Of a DNA stretch of 64,000 nt, positions 38,297 through 48,154 are shown in pieces (position 1 is the stretch's first letter; each line of letters opens with the position of its first letter). Origin of the DNA: Paractinoplanes rishiriensis (lineage in GTDB: Bacteria; Actinomycetota; Actinomycetes; Mycobacteriales; Micromonosporaceae); NCBI RefSeq assembly GCF_016862375.1, contig NZ_BOMV01000007.1, forward strand, positions 558,001 through 622,000. Direction: 5' to 3'. The notes below the pieces were generated by a model. It was not told where the DNA came from, did not search any database, and saw only the letters and a program-made list of their open reading frames with translations. The translations under genes were made by a program, and so were the position numbers.

Positions 38297-41200
38297 CTAC
38301 TTCGACTCGTTCGGACGCCGCGGCACCTTCAGCACCTCGAACTGGTCGGTGTAGCCGCGCAGCGCACCGCCCGGCTTCTCCGGCGCCTCGTGCGCGCCGC
38401 CGCTGCTGTCCGGGGCGGGCACCCCGCCGGCCGGCACCGGGTCGGCGTCCGGCTCGTCGGCCGCGTGCCGCGGCGCGTCGTCCGGTACCGGCGCGCTGCC
38501 CACCTTGGCCAGCCGCTTCGCGGCCCGCTTGGCGCGCCGCTTCTCCTTGCGGTTCTCCACCATGGTGTAGAGCGTCGGCACCAGCACCAGGGTCAGCAGC
38601 GTCGAGCTGACCAGGCCGCCGATGACCACAATGGCCAGTGGCTGCGAGATGAAACCGCCCTCGCCGGTGAGCCCGAACGCCATCGGCAGCAGCGCGAAGA
38701 TGGTCGCGATCGCGGTCATCAGGATCGGCCGCAGCCGGTGCCGGCCGCCCTCGATCACCGCCTCCTGCACGCCCATGCCCTCGGCCCGGTAATGGTTGAT
38801 CAGATCCAACAGCACGATGGCGTTAGTGACCACGATGCCGACCAGCATCAGCACACCGATCAGCGCCGGCACGCCGAGCGCGGTGTCGGTGAGCAGCAGC
38901 AGGCCGATCGCACCGGTGGCCGCGAACGGGATCGACACCAGCAGGATGATCGGCTGGATCAGGCTGCGGAAGGTGGCCACCATGATGATGAACACGATCG
39001 CGATGGCGGCCAGCACGGCGAGGCCGAGCTGCTGGAACGCCTCTGCCTGGTCGGCACCGACACCGGCCACCGAGTAGGACGCGCCGGCCGGCAGGGTCAG
39101 TGCCGCCAGCCGCTTGTTCAGGTCCTCGCTGGAGGCACCCACGTCCGAGCCGGTCGCGGTGCCGCTGACCGTCGCGGTGCGGTCGCCGTCCACCCGGGTG
39201 ACCTGCTCCGGGCCGCCCACCTGCTTGACGTCGGCCACCTGGTCGAGGCGTACCGGGCCCTGCGGGGTGGTGATCGGCAGCGCCCGCAGCGCCGCCTCGC
39301 CGGCCGGTGCGGCGCCGAACGACACCACCACGTCCTGCGAGGTGCCGTCGACCGTGATCTGGCCGGCTGGCGCGGACCGGAACGAACCGGCCACGAGCTG
39401 GCCGATCTGCGCCTCGGTGAGGCCGTACCGGGCCGCGGCGTCGCGCTTGACCGCCACATCGAGGCGCGGCACGCTCGCCGCCAGCGTGGTGCTCACGTCG
39501 GAGACGCCGGACGTCGCCGCCATCGCCTGCCGCACCTGCTCGGTGGCCTCGGCCAGCACGCCGGCGTCGGCGGCCTGCACGTTCACCGCGAGTTGGCCGC
39601 CGCCCAGGCCGCCGGAGTCCTGCCCGATGCTGACCTCGCCGATGCCGGTCATCGTGTCGAACTCGGCACGCAGTTGGTCGCCCACCACCTCGGCGTCGGC
39701 GTCCTCAGCGAGGCCGACCTGGAACGACGCGGCGCTGGCACCGCCGCCGCCGGCGAACGGGTTGAACTCGCCGTTGCCGACCGTGACCTGGTATGTCTTC
39801 ACGTCGTCGCGGGCGGCGAGCACCGCCTCGACCTTCTTGGCCGCCTCGTCGGTGGCCGCCAGGCTGGTGCCGACCGGCATCTCCTGGCTGATGTTCAGCG
39901 AGTCCTGGCCGGACTGGTCCAGGAAGTTGGTCTTGAGCTGGGTGGACAGGCCGAATGTGCCGAACAGCACCAGCACGCCGATCAGCAGGGTGGCCCAGCG
40001 CCGCTTGGTGGCGAACCGGATCACCGGCAGGTAGGAGCGCTGGAGCGGGCTGCGCAGCTCCTTCTCTTCGGCTGCCTTCCGGATGGCCTCGGTGTCGGCG
40101 CCCTCGGCCGGCGGCTTGAGGAACCAGTACGCGAGCACCGGCACCACGGTCAGCGACACGAGCAGCGAGGCCAGCAGCGCGACCGTGACGGTGACCGCGA
40201 AGGACGAGAAGATCTGCCCGATCAGGCCACCGACCAGCGCGATCGGCAGGAACACGGCGACCGTGGTGAGGGTCGAGGCGGTGACCGCGCCGGCCACCTC
40301 CTTGACCGCCGAGGTGATCGCGTGAACCTTCGGCTCGCCGTACTCCAGATGTCTCTTGATGTTTTCCAGGACGACGATCGAGTCGTCCACCACCCGGCCC
40401 ACGGCGATCGTCAGCGCACCGAGGGTGAGCAGGTTGAGCGTGTAGTCGCCGACCCACAGCGCGATCAGCGCGACCAGCACGGAGAGCGGGATGGAGACCG
40501 CGGTGACCAGGGTCGACCGCACCGAGAGCAGGAACACCAGGATGACGATCACGGCCATCAGGAGGCCGAGCAGGCCCTCGGTGGTCAGGCTCTCGATCGA
40601 CTTCTCGACGTAGGGCGCCTGGTCGACCACCACGGTCAGCTGCGCGCCGGAGTCGCGCTCCAGGTCGGCGAGCTTGTCCCGGACCTCGTGCGAGATCAGG
40701 ACCGGGTTCCCGTCCGGCTTGGCGGTGACCGCGATGCCGAGGCTGTCCACGCCGTCGGTGCGGGTGAACGAGGTGGCGGCCGCGAGCTTGCTCTCCACCG
40801 TCGCGACGTCGCCGAGCTTGACCGGGCCGCGGCTGCCGGTCAGGTACAGGCTCTTGACGTCGTCGACCGAGGTGACCGGCGTGCCGACCTGCACGTTGAG
40901 CGCCTTGTCGCCCTCGACCAGCGAACCGGCCGGGATCGAGATGCCGTTGGCCTGCAGCACCGTGGTGATCGACTGCGGGTTGACCCCGGCCGCGGCCACC
41001 TTGGCCAGGTCCGGGGTGATCACGACCTGAGCCGCGCGCGCACCGGTCACCTGGGTGTCCCGGACGCCCTCGATGGCGTTCAGCTCGGGCACCACGGTCT
41101 GGTTGAGCTTGGTGAGCAGGTCGCTCTCGTTGCTGCCGCCGGACGCCGCCAGCACGATGGCCGGGATGTCGTCGGTGCCGCCCGAGAAGATCGTCGGGGT

Positions 41201-41572
41201 GACGTTGTCGGGCAGCGTCGGCTGGATTCGGTTGACCGAGGTGGTCAGCTGGTTGACCGCCTGGTCGATGTCGGTGCCGTAGATGAACTCGACGACGACC
41301 GTGGCCGAACCCTCACGGGTGGTCGAGGTGACCCGGTCGATGCCGTCGACACCCTTGACCGCGTCCTCGATCGGCTTGGTGACCTGGTCCTGGATGATCT
41401 CCGGGCCGGCGCCCGGCACCGCCGCGCCGATGAAGGCGGCGGGCAGCTCGATCGACGGGAACAGTTGCTGCTTGAGCGATGGAATGGCGTAGATGCCGAA
41501 GCCGCTGATCACGATCGCGATCAGGGCCACGAGCCCTCGATTGGCAAGACTGAGTCGGGTCAGGAATGACAT
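38297..41572 (-). CDS. RND efflux permease of the HAE1 (AcrB) type
   Basis: 1091 residues, start ATG 41572 with GGGGGAG upstream. N-terminal helix, then a periplasmic-type porter loop, repeated twice. Proton relay helix 4 reads LTIAVGRVVDDSIVVLENIKRHL with the paired Asp. The second half ends with VPTLYTMVENRKEKRRAKRAAKR and an acidic/Pro-rich tail. The family pumps substrates by proton antiport, normally with an outer-membrane channel. In this Gram-positive no adaptor or channel gene is nearby, so the pump must act alone. Divergent from the MarR gene, which is its likely repressor. Confidence 0.93.
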   Translation of the reverse strand: MSFLTRLSLANRGLVALIAIVISGFGIYAIPSLKQQLFPSIELPAAFIGAAVPGAGPEIIQDQVTKPIEDAVKGVDGIDRVTSTTREGSATVVVEFIYGTDIDQAVNQLTTSVNRIQPTLPDNVTPTIFSGGTDDIPAIVLAASGGSNESDLLTKLNQTVVPELNAIEGVRDTQVTGARAAQVVITPDLAKVAAAGVNPQSITTVLQANGISIPAGSLVEGDKALNVQVGTPVTSVDDVKSLYLTGSRGPVKLGDVATVESKLAAATSFTRTDGVDSLGIAVTAKPDGNPVLISHEVRDKLADLERDSGAQLTVVVDQAPYVEKSIESLTTEGLLGLLMAVIVILVFLLSVRSTLVTAVSIPLSVLVALIALWVGDYTLNLLTLGALTIAVGRVVDDSIVVLENIKRHLEYGEPKVHAITSAVKEVAGAVTASTLTTVAVFLPIALVGGLIGQIFSSFAVTVTVALLASLLVSLTVVPVLAYWFLKPPAEGADTEAIRKAAEEKELRSPLQRSYLPVIRFATKRRWATLLIGVLVLFGTFGLSTQLKTNFLDQSGQDSLNISQEMPVGTSLAATDEAAKKVEAVLAARDDVKTYQVTVGNGEFNPFAGGGGASAASFQVGLAEDADAEVVGDQLRAEFDTMTGIGEVSIGQDSGGLGGGQLAVNVQAADAGVLAEATEQVRQAMAATSGVSDVSTTLAASVPRLDVAVKRDAAARYGLTEAQIGQLVAGSFRSAPAGQITVDGTSQDVVVSFGAAPAGEAALRALPITTPQGPVRLDQVADVKQVGGPEQVTRVDGDRTATVSGTATGSDVGASSEDLNKRLAALTLPAGASYSVAGVGADQAEAFQQLGLAVLAAIAIVFIIMVATFRSLIQPIILLVSIPFAATGAIGLLLLTDTALGVPALIGVLMLVGIVVTNAIVLLDLINHYRAEGMGVQEAVIEGGRHRLRPILMTAIATIFALLPMAFGLTGEGGFISQPLAIVVIGGLVSSTLLTLVLVPTLYTMVENRKEKRRAKRAAKRLAKVGSAPVPDDAPRHAADEPDADPVPAGGVPAPDSSGGAHEAPEKPGGALRGYTDQFEVLKVPRRPNESK

Positions 41573-41615
41573 GGGCGCTCCCCCCGCTGAAAGTTCGGCC
41601 GACACGAATAGTTTG

Positions 41616-41645
41616 CCCCACGCGAACAAATGGTTTTCGCGGGGG
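41616..41645. promoter_or_regulatory. Inverted repeat in the RND/marR intergenic region
   Basis: Arms CCCCACGCGAA (41616-41626) and TTCGCGGGGG (41636-41645) are complementary apart from one missing base, with a 9-base centre. They lie 44 bases upstream of the RND start and in front of marR. Position and symmetry suit the operator of the divergent MarR-type regulator. Confidence 0.5.
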
Positions 41646-41674
41646 TCGCTGGTACCGTCCGACCAAGGCCAACC

Positions 41675-41717
41675 GCCTTCAGTCCGGTCAAGGGCGGTTG
41701 GCGGGGTGGTTGGACGG
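41675..41717. repeat. Dispersed repeat, copy 2 (upstream of marR)
   Basis: 43 bases matching the atpA copy at 13957-13998 with two substitutions and one gap. In this copy the flanks form a hairpin: CCAACCGCC at 41669-41677 pairs with GGCGGTTGG at 41693-41701. It occupies the marR 5' leader. Confidence 0.85.
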
Positions 41718-41751
41718 AGAACGCTCTGCGCGTCACCAGGAAAGGTCGGGA

Positions 41752-42201
41752 GTGGCCGGGAACGAACAGCTCATCGCGGACATTATGGGTGCCCAGCAGA
41801 GAGTGCAGCAGCTGTTTGCGTACGACCGCTCGGATCCGCTTTTTTCCTCGCACCTGACGCTGTCGCAGTTCAAAATCCTCATGCTGCTCTCCCGCCACGG
41901 CAGTGTGTCGGGCAGCGAGCTGGCCGGGATGCTCGGCATCGGGCCGGCCGCGCTGAGCGGCATAATCGATCGACTCGTGCAGCAGGACCTCGTCAACCGC
42001 GCCGAGGACCTGCACGACCGGCGCGTCCGCCGGATCGCGCTTTCGAAAAAAGGCGCCGAGCTCATCGGGAGCATCTTCAACGCCGGCGAGGAAAAGATGC
42101 GCGCGCTCCTCAGCCGGCTCTCAGCCGACGAGCTCGATCTCGTGTCCCAGGCGACGCAGCTGCTGGTGAAGGCGGTGGAGGAGGAGCTGGGGTCAGGCTA
42201 G
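41752..42201 (+). CDS. MarR-family transcriptional regulator
   Basis: 149 residues from GTG 41752. Winged helix-turn-helix at residues 39-105: [42 protein letters not shown] and the wing [16 protein letters not shown]. Helical dimerisation ends surround it. It is divergent from the RND pump gene, which it probably represses. The open frame upstream of GTG 41752 is low quality and overlaps the repeat. Convergent overlap of 9 bases with thrC. Confidence 0.92.
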   Translation: MAGNEQLIADIMGAQQRVQQLFAYDRSDPLFSSHLTLSQFKILMLLSRHGSVSGSELAGMLGIGPAALSGIIDRLVQQDLVNRAEDLHDRRVRRIALSKKGAELIGSIFNAGEEKMRALLSRLSADELDLVSQATQLLVKAVEEELGSG

Positions 42202-43242
42202 GCCCAGCTCGCGGGCCGCGACCAGCACGTCGTTCTGGATCGTGGTGGGCGACGGCGCGGTCGAGATGGCCCACTCCGGGTCTTTCAGGCCGTGCCCGGT
42301 AACCGTGCAGACCACGGTCGAACCGGCCGGCACCTTGCCCGCCGCGGCCTGCTGGAGCAGGCCCGCCACGCTGGCCGCGCTGGCCAACTCGACGAACACG
42401 CCGACCTCGCGGGCGAGCAGCCGGTAGGCCGTGAGGATCTCCCGGTCGGTGACCGCCTCGATCAGGCCGCCGGAGGTGTCCCGGGCGTCCAGCGCCTTGG
42501 TCCAGCTGGCCGGGTTGCCGATCCGGATGGCGGTGGCGATGGTGGACGGCTCGGGCACCACCTTGCCGCCCACGATCGGCGCCGCGCCGGACGCCTGGAA
42601 CCCGTACATCTTCGGCAGTCTGGTGCTGTTGCCCGCCTCGTTGTCCTCGAGGTAGCCCATCCAGTACGCCGAGATGTTGCCGGCGTTGCCGACCGGCAGG
42701 CAGTGGATGTCGGGGGCGTCGCCGAGGGCCTCGACGATCTCGAACGAGGCCGTCTTCTGGCCGTGCAGGCGGAAGATGTTGACCGAGTTGACCAGCGCCA
42801 CCGGGAAGTCCTGGGACAGCTTGGCGGCCAGCGCGAGGCAGTCGTCGAAATTGCCGTTGACCTGCAGCAGCTTGGCGCCGTGCACGAGCGCCTGGGCCAG
42901 CTTGCCCAGCGCGATCTTGCCCTGCGGCACGAGCACCGCGCAGGTGAGGCCGGCCCGGGCCGCGTACGCCGCCGCGGAGGCGCTGGTGTTGCCGGTGGAG
43001 GCACAGATGATCGCCTTGGAGCCCTCCTCGACCGCCTTGGACACGGCCATGGTCATGCCGCGGTCCTTGAACGAGCCGGTCGGGTTGGCGCCCTCGACCT
43101 TGAGGTAGACGTCGGCACCGACCCGCTGGGACAGCACCGGGGCCGGCACCAGCGGCGTGTTGCCCTCGTGCAGCGTGACCACCGGGGTGGCGTCGGTGAC
43201 CGGCAGCCGGTCCCGGTAGGCCTCGATCAGTCCCCGCCACAT
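42193..43242 (-). CDS. thrC: Threonine synthase
   Basis: 349 residues from ATG 43242 (GAGGAG upstream). PLP enzyme converting O-phosphohomoserine to threonine. PLP lysine in [18 protein letters not shown], the phosphate loop [13 protein letters not shown] and the C-terminal [13 protein letters not shown] are typical. The same strand and order as hom and lysA upstream, but a VOC gene lies between it and hom. Its end overlaps marR. Confidence 0.95.
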   Translation of the reverse strand: MWRGLIEAYRDRLPVTDATPVVTLHEGNTPLVPAPVLSQRVGADVYLKVEGANPTGSFKDRGMTMAVSKAVEEGSKAIICASTGNTSASAAAYAARAGLTCAVLVPQGKIALGKLAQALVHGAKLLQVNGNFDDCLALAAKLSQDFPVALVNSVNIFRLHGQKTASFEIVEALGDAPDIHCLPVGNAGNISAYWMGYLEDNEAGNSTRLPKMYGFQASGAAPIVGGKVVPEPSTIATAIRIGNPASWTKALDARDTSGGLIEAVTDREILTAYRLLAREVGVFVELASAASVAGLLQQAAAGKVPAGSTVVCTVTGHGLKDPEWAISTAPSPTTIQNDVLVAARELGLA

Positions 43243-43316
43243 GGTCCTACTCCTCACTCAGCTGGCCAGACCGTCCCAGGGTGCCGCAGCGCACCGAATC
43301 TTGAGACGAGTGTCCA

Positions 43317-43685
43317 TTACTCGGGACGATGGCACACAGCTTCGACGTTGTTGCCGTCCGGGTCGCGGACGAACGCGCCGTAGTAGTGCTCGTGGTACTC
43401 CTCGTGGACCCGCGGCTCGTGCAGCACCTCGGCGCCGGCCGCGACCGCCGCCTGGTGGAAGCCGTCGACCTGGGCGCGGGTCGCCGCGGCGAACGCGATG
43501 TGCGACTCGCGGAAGCCCTCGCCCTCGTTGAACTCGCCGATCCAGAAGTTCGCGTGCTCGGTGCCGTATCCGATCGCGACCTTGAAGTCCATCAACCGGC
43601 TGCCGCCCAGCGGCGCCAGCACGGCGTCGTAGAAGGCGGCACTCTTGGCCAGGTCGGCACACTGGAAACCCACGTGGTCGAGCAT
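43317..43685 (-). CDS. VOC (glyoxalase-like) family protein
   Basis: 122 residues from ATG 43685. MLDHVGFQCADLAKSAAFYDAVLAPLG is the classic module start, with HIAFAA and AFVRDPDGNNVEAVCH later; metal-site His and Glu are in place. Substrate unknown. It is inserted between hom (4 bases upstream) and thrC on the same strand, so it is co-transcribed with threonine synthesis genes. Confidence 0.9.
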   Translation of the reverse strand: MLDHVGFQCADLAKSAAFYDAVLAPLGGSRLMDFKVAIGYGTEHANFWIGEFNEGEGFRESHIAFAAATRAQVDGFHQAAVAAGAEVLHEPRVHEEYHEHYYGAFVRDPDGNNVEAVCHRPE

Positions 43686-43689
43686 CGGC

Positions 43690-45018
43690 TCAGACCCCTC
43701 CCTCGACGCGCAGCACGCTCGCGATGGACCGGACAATGTCCAACTGCGACAGTGCCTCGACGGTAGCGGCCAGGTTGGCGTCCGGGGCCACGTGGGTCAC
43801 GATCACCAGCTTGGCGTCCTCCTCGCGGCCGGACTGGCGGACCGTCGCGATGGACACCTCATGGGTGGCGAACACCCCGGCCACGGTGGCCAGCACGCCC
43901 GGCCGGTCGGCCACGTCGAGGTTGATGTGGTAGCGGGTGACCGCCTCGCCGATCGGGCGGATCGCCAGGTGGGCGTAGTTGCTCTCGCTCGGCGCCCGGG
44001 TGCCGGAGAGCCGGTTGCGGGCCGCCGCCACGATGTCGCCGAGCACCGCGCTCGCGGTCGGCGTGCCGCCCGCACCCCGGCCGTAGAACATCAGCTGGCC
44101 GGCCGCCTCGGCCTCGACGAACACCGCGTTGAACGCGTCGCCCACGCTGGCCAGCGGGTGGCTGCGCGGGATCATCGCGGGGTGCACCCGGACGCTGACC
44201 GACTCGGCGCCGGCCGAGTCCGGGCCGCGCTCGGCGATGCACAGCAGCTTGATCGTGCAGCCCATCTCGTTGGCGCTGGCCATGTCGCCGGCGGTGACCC
44301 CAGTCATCCCCTCGCGGAACACGTCCGCCGCGGTGACCCGGGTGTGGAACGCCAGCGAGGCGAGGATGGCCGCCTTGGCCGCGGCGTCGAAGCCCTCCAC
44401 ATCGGCGGTCGGGTCGGCCTCCGCGTAGCCGAGTTCGGTGGCCTCCTCGAGCGCCTCGCTGAAGCCGGCGCCGGTGGCGTCCATCGACGAGAGGATGAAG
44501 TTGGTGGTGCCGTTGACGATGCCGGTGACCCGGGTGACGCGGTCGCCGTGCAGCGACTCGCGCAGCGGGCGCAGCAGCGGGATGGCGCCGGCCACCGAGG
44601 CCTCGTAGTAGAGGTCGGCACCGCCGTCGGCGGCCGCGTCGTGCAGCGCCGCACCGTCCTCGGCGAGCAGCGCCTTGTTCGCCGTGATCACGCTCTTGCC
44701 GGCCCGCAGCGCCTCGACCAGCCAGGTGCGGGCCGGCTCGATGCCGCCCACCACCTCGACCACCACGTCCACGTCGTCCCGCTTGATCAGGCTGAGCGCG
44801 TCGGTGGTGAACAGCGCCGGGTCGATCGGGAGCGGGCCGCGCTGGCGGCCGAGACGGCGCACCGCGATGCCGGCGATCTCCAGCCGGGCACCGATCCGGG
44901 CGGTCAGGTCCTCCGCCTGCTCGTGCAGCAGGCGGACCACTTCCGAGCCGACGGTGCCGCAGCCGAGCAGGGCCAGGCGGATCGGCGATTTACCAGGTGG
45001 CACAGCTTCTGAGCTCAT
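43690..45018 (-). CDS. hom: Homoserine dehydrogenase
   Basis: 442 residues. NAD(P)-dependent reduction of aspartate semialdehyde to homoserine. Rossmann motif ALLGCGTVGSEVVRLL, then NKALLAEDGAAL, GIVNGTTNFILSSM, LGYAEADPTADVEGFDAAAKAAILA, and a C-terminal ACT domain (INLDVADRPGVLATVAGVFA) for threonine feedback. Start ATG 45018 overlaps the lysA stop (ATGA). Confidence 0.96.
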   Translation of the reverse strand: MSSEAVPPGKSPIRLALLGCGTVGSEVVRLLHEQAEDLTARIGARLEIAGIAVRRLGRQRGPLPIDPALFTTDALSLIKRDDVDVVVEVVGGIEPARTWLVEALRAGKSVITANKALLAEDGAALHDAAADGGADLYYEASVAGAIPLLRPLRESLHGDRVTRVTGIVNGTTNFILSSMDATGAGFSEALEEATELGYAEADPTADVEGFDAAAKAAILASLAFHTRVTAADVFREGMTGVTAGDMASANEMGCTIKLLCIAERGPDSAGAESVSVRVHPAMIPRSHPLASVGDAFNAVFVEAEAAGQLMFYGRGAGGTPTASAVLGDIVAAARNRLSGTRAPSESNYAHLAIRPIGEAVTRYHINLDVADRPGVLATVAGVFATHEVSIATVRQSGREEDAKLVIVTHVAPDANLAATVEALSQLDIVRSIASVLRVEGGV

Positions 45019-46400
45019 CCAACATCCAATGCGAGCAGGTCGTCCTCGGTCTCCCGGCGCACGATCACGCGCGAGGCGCCGTCGCGCACCGCGACCACCG
45101 GCGGCCGAGGAACGTGGTTGTAGTTGCTGGCCATGCTCCGGCAGTAGGCGCCGGTGCCCGGCACCGCAATAAGATCTCCGGGCTGCACGTCCGCGGGCAG
45201 GAATTCATCCTTCACGACGATGTCCCCGGATTCACAATGCTTTCCCACGACGCGGGCCAGCATCGGCTCGGCGCTGCTCCGCCGGCCGGCCACGGTGGCC
45301 GAGTACGAGGCGTCGTAGAGAGCGGTCCGGATGTTGTCGCTCATCCCGCCGTCGACGCTCACGTAGGTGCGGATGCCGTCGACGTCCTTGACCGTGCCGA
45401 CCTCGTACAACGTGAGGACCGACGGGCCGACGATGGCCCGGCCGGGCTCGATGGACAGCCGCGGCTTGCGCAGCTGGGCCAGGTCGCACTCGGACTCGAC
45501 GATCTTGTTGATCCGCTTGGCCAGATCGCCCGGGGTCGAGGGGTCGTCCTGGGTGGTGTACGCGATGCCGAAGCCGCCGCCCAGGTCGAGTTCCTCGAGC
45601 TCCACCCCGCGCGCGTCCCGGATCTGCGCCTGCAGCTCCAGCACCCGCCGGGCGGCCACCTCGAACCCGCTGGTGTCGAAGATCTGCGAGCCGATGTGCG
45701 AGTGCAGCCCTCGAAGATCCAGTACGCCCTCGTCGAGGATCCGGATGGCGGCCCGGAACGCCGCGCCGCCGGCCAGCGAGAAACCGAACTTCTGGTCCTC
45801 GTGGGCGGTCGCGATGAACTCGTGCGTGTGCGCCTCGACGCCGACTGTCACGCGTACGAGCACCTTTGGCCTTTTGCCCTTTTGCTCGGACAACGCGGTG
45901 AGCCGGGCGATCTCGTCGAAGGAGTCGACCACGATCCGGCCCACGCCGGCGTCCAGTGCCCGGGACAGCTCGGACGCCGACTTGTTGTTGCCGTGGAAGC
46001 CGATCCGGTCGGCCGGGAAGCCGGCCGCCAGCGCCACCGCCAGCTCGCCGCCCGTGCACACGTCCAGGAAGAGTCCCTCCTCGTCGACGACCCGGACGAC
46101 CGCCTTGCACAGGAACGACTTGCCCGCGTAATAGACGTCGGCGTCGCCGAACGCGGCCGCGAACTCCCGGCACCGGGAGCGCAGGTCGTCCTCGTCGAGC
46201 AGGTAGGCGGGGGTGCCGTGCTCGGCCGCCAGCGCGGTCACGCTGACGCCGCCGATCGCTAACGCTCCGGCCTCGGTGCGACTCACGGTGCGTGGCCAGA
46301 GTTGCGGCACGAGGGCATTGACATCCTCGGGGGTACGCAACCAGGCGGGCCCCCGGTAACCGAGGTCGCCGTGCAGCGCGCCGGCCTCATGAGCTCGCAT
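45015..46400 (-). CDS. lysA: Diaminopimelate decarboxylase
   Basis: 461 residues. PLP enzyme making lysine from meso-diaminopimelate. PLP lysine in VYYAGKSFLCKAVV, HSHIGSQIFD, DLGGGFGIAYT, EPGRAIVG and GKHCESGDIV at the substrate-binding end. The first about 45 residues precede the catalytic fold and resemble mycobacterial LysA. Starts 3 bases after argS; ATGA overlap with hom. Confidence 0.96.
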   Translation of the reverse strand: MRAHEAGALHGDLGYRGPAWLRTPEDVNALVPQLWPRTVSRTEAGALAIGGVSVTALAAEHGTPAYLLDEDDLRSRCREFAAAFGDADVYYAGKSFLCKAVVRVVDEEGLFLDVCTGGELAVALAAGFPADRIGFHGNNKSASELSRALDAGVGRIVVDSFDEIARLTALSEQKGKRPKVLVRVTVGVEAHTHEFIATAHEDQKFGFSLAGGAAFRAAIRILDEGVLDLRGLHSHIGSQIFDTSGFEVAARRVLELQAQIRDARGVELEELDLGGGFGIAYTTQDDPSTPGDLAKRINKIVESECDLAQLRKPRLSIEPGRAIVGPSVLTLYEVGTVKDVDGIRTYVSVDGGMSDNIRTALYDASYSATVAGRRSSAEPMLARVVGKHCESGDIVVKDEFLPADVQPGDLIAVPGTGAYCRSMASNYNHVPRPPVVAVRDGASRVIVRRETEDDLLALDVG

Positions 46401-46403
46401 GCC

Positions 46404-48068
46404 CTACATCCTTTCGGGGGCCGAGACCCCCAGTAGGCCCAAACCGTTGGCAATCACCTGTCGGGTGGCGTCGTTCAGCCACAGCCGCGCGACCGACAGA
46501 TCGGTGATCGGCTCGTCGCCCTTCGGCACCACCTGGCACCTGTCGTAGAACCGGTGGTAGGCCCCGGCGACCTCTTCGAGGTAGCGCGCGATGTGGTGCG
46601 GCTCCCGGAGCTGCGCCGACCGAGCCACCACGTCCGGATACTCGCCGAGCGCTTTGAGCAGCTCGTTCTCCTTCTCGTGGACGAGCAGCGCGGGCTGGAA
46701 GGCGGCCGCCTCGCCCCGGGTCAGCCCCACGTCGGCGGCGTTGCGGGCCACGTTCGCGGTGCGCGCGGCGACGTACTGCACGTAGTAGACCGGGTTGTCG
46801 TTGCCGGCCTTGGTCCAGACCGCGATGTCCAGGTTGATCGGCGAGTCGGACGAGTACCGGGCCAGCGCGTACCGGCTGGCGTCCACGCCCAGCGCGTCGA
46901 CGAAGTCCTCGAGCGTCACCACGGTGCCGGCCCGCTTGCTCATCCGCACCGGCTCGCCGTCGCGGACGAGGTTGACCAGCTGGCCGATCAGGATCTCGAG
47001 GTTCTGGTCCGGGTCGTCGCCGAAGCACGCGGCCATCGCCTTCATCCGGCCGATGTAGCCGTGGTGGTCGGCGCCCAGCATGATCACGACCCGGCCGAAG
47101 CCGCGCTTGCGCTTGTCGAGGTAGTAGGCGCAGTCGGCGGCGAAGTAGGTCCAGTCGCCGTCCGACTTGCGCAGCACCCGGTCCTTGTCGTCGCCGAAGT
47201 CGGTGGTGCGCAGCCAGGTCGCGCCGTCCGCCTCGAAGACGTGCCCCTGCTCGCGCAGCTTGCCGAGCGCCTCGTCGAGCTCGCCCCGGTCGTGCAGGTC
47301 CTTCTCGTTGAAGTAGGTGTCGAACCGGACCCCGAACTCGGTCAGCGACTGCTTGATCTCGGCGAACATCAGCTCGACGCCGACCCGGCGGAACGTCTCG
47401 AGCGCGGCCTCCTCGCCCAGCTGGAGCGCGTCCGGGGCGGCGGCCTGCACCGCGGCGGCGATCTCGGCGATGTACGCGCCGCCGTAGCCGTCCTCGGGGG
47501 CCGGCTCGCCCTTGGCGCTGGCGTACAGCGATTTCGCGAACCGGTCGATCTGGGACCCGGCGTCGTTGAAGTAGTACTCCGTGCCGACCTCGGCACCGGC
47601 CGCGCGCAGCAGCCGGGACAGCGCGTCGCCGACCGCGGCCCACCGGACCCCGCCGATGTGCACCGGCCCGGTCGGGTTGGCCGAGACGAACTCCAGGTTG
47701 ATCCGCTCGCCGCGCAGGGTCTCGCCGTGCCCGTACGACTCACCTGCCAGGACGATGTCGCGGGCCAACACACCGGCGGCGGCCGCGTCGAGCCGGATGT
47801 TCAGGAAGCCCGGCCCGGCGATCTCCACCGACTTGATCCCCGGCTGCCGGCCCAGCTCCTCGGCGAGCGCCCCGGCCAGCTCGCGTGGCGCAACCCCGGC
47901 CTTTTTACCCAGCTGAAGGGCTAGCGTGGAGGCGTAGTCACCATGCTCAGGGTTGCGCGGGCGCTCCACGGTCGCGGTCTCGGGCAGCGCGGACGCGTCG
48001 AGGCCGCGGGTCTCGAACACGGCACGAGCAGCTGAGAGAACAGTGGCAGCAAGGTTGGCGGGAGTCAC
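46404..48068 (-). CDS. argS: Arginyl-tRNA synthetase
   Basis: 554 residues from GTG 48068. Class I synthetase. N-terminal tRNA D-loop domain ([14 protein letters not shown]), HIGH motif as [17 protein letters not shown]-like [10 protein letters not shown], and the C-terminal DALR anticodon domain ([21 protein letters not shown]). Full length. It heads the lysA-hom-thrC cluster. A tRNA-Arg gene lies 1.6 kb away, which is probably coincidental. Confidence 0.96.
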   Translation of the reverse strand: MTPANLAATVLSAARAVFETRGLDASALPETATVERPRNPEHGDYASTLALQLGKKAGVAPRELAGALAEELGRQPGIKSVEIAGPGFLNIRLDAAAAGVLARDIVLAGESYGHGETLRGERINLEFVSANPTGPVHIGGVRWAAVGDALSRLLRAAGAEVGTEYYFNDAGSQIDRFAKSLYASAKGEPAPEDGYGGAYIAEIAAAVQAAAPDALQLGEEAALETFRRVGVELMFAEIKQSLTEFGVRFDTYFNEKDLHDRGELDEALGKLREQGHVFEADGATWLRTTDFGDDKDRVLRKSDGDWTYFAADCAYYLDKRKRGFGRVVIMLGADHHGYIGRMKAMAACFGDDPDQNLEILIGQLVNLVRDGEPVRMSKRAGTVVTLEDFVDALGVDASRYALARYSSDSPINLDIAVWTKAGNDNPVYYVQYVAARTANVARNAADVGLTRGEAAAFQPALLVHEKENELLKALGEYPDVVARSAQLREPHHIARYLEEVAGAYHRFYDRCQVVPKGDEPITDLSVARLWLNDATRQVIANGLGLLGVSAPERM

Positions 48069-48154
48069 CCGGCCATGCTATCGGGGGTAGACTTTCGCAC
48101 TCGGCGGCCACCCGAGCCCCGCCCTTCCGCTTCTGAACGAATCGACGAGGCACG

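Noticed and set aside
38390..41569. Plus-strand open frame of 1059 codons opposite the RND gene
   Set aside because: It mirrors the RND gene codon for codon. Its His/Arg/Gly/Asp-rich translation has no domain and arises from GC-rich third positions on the other strand.
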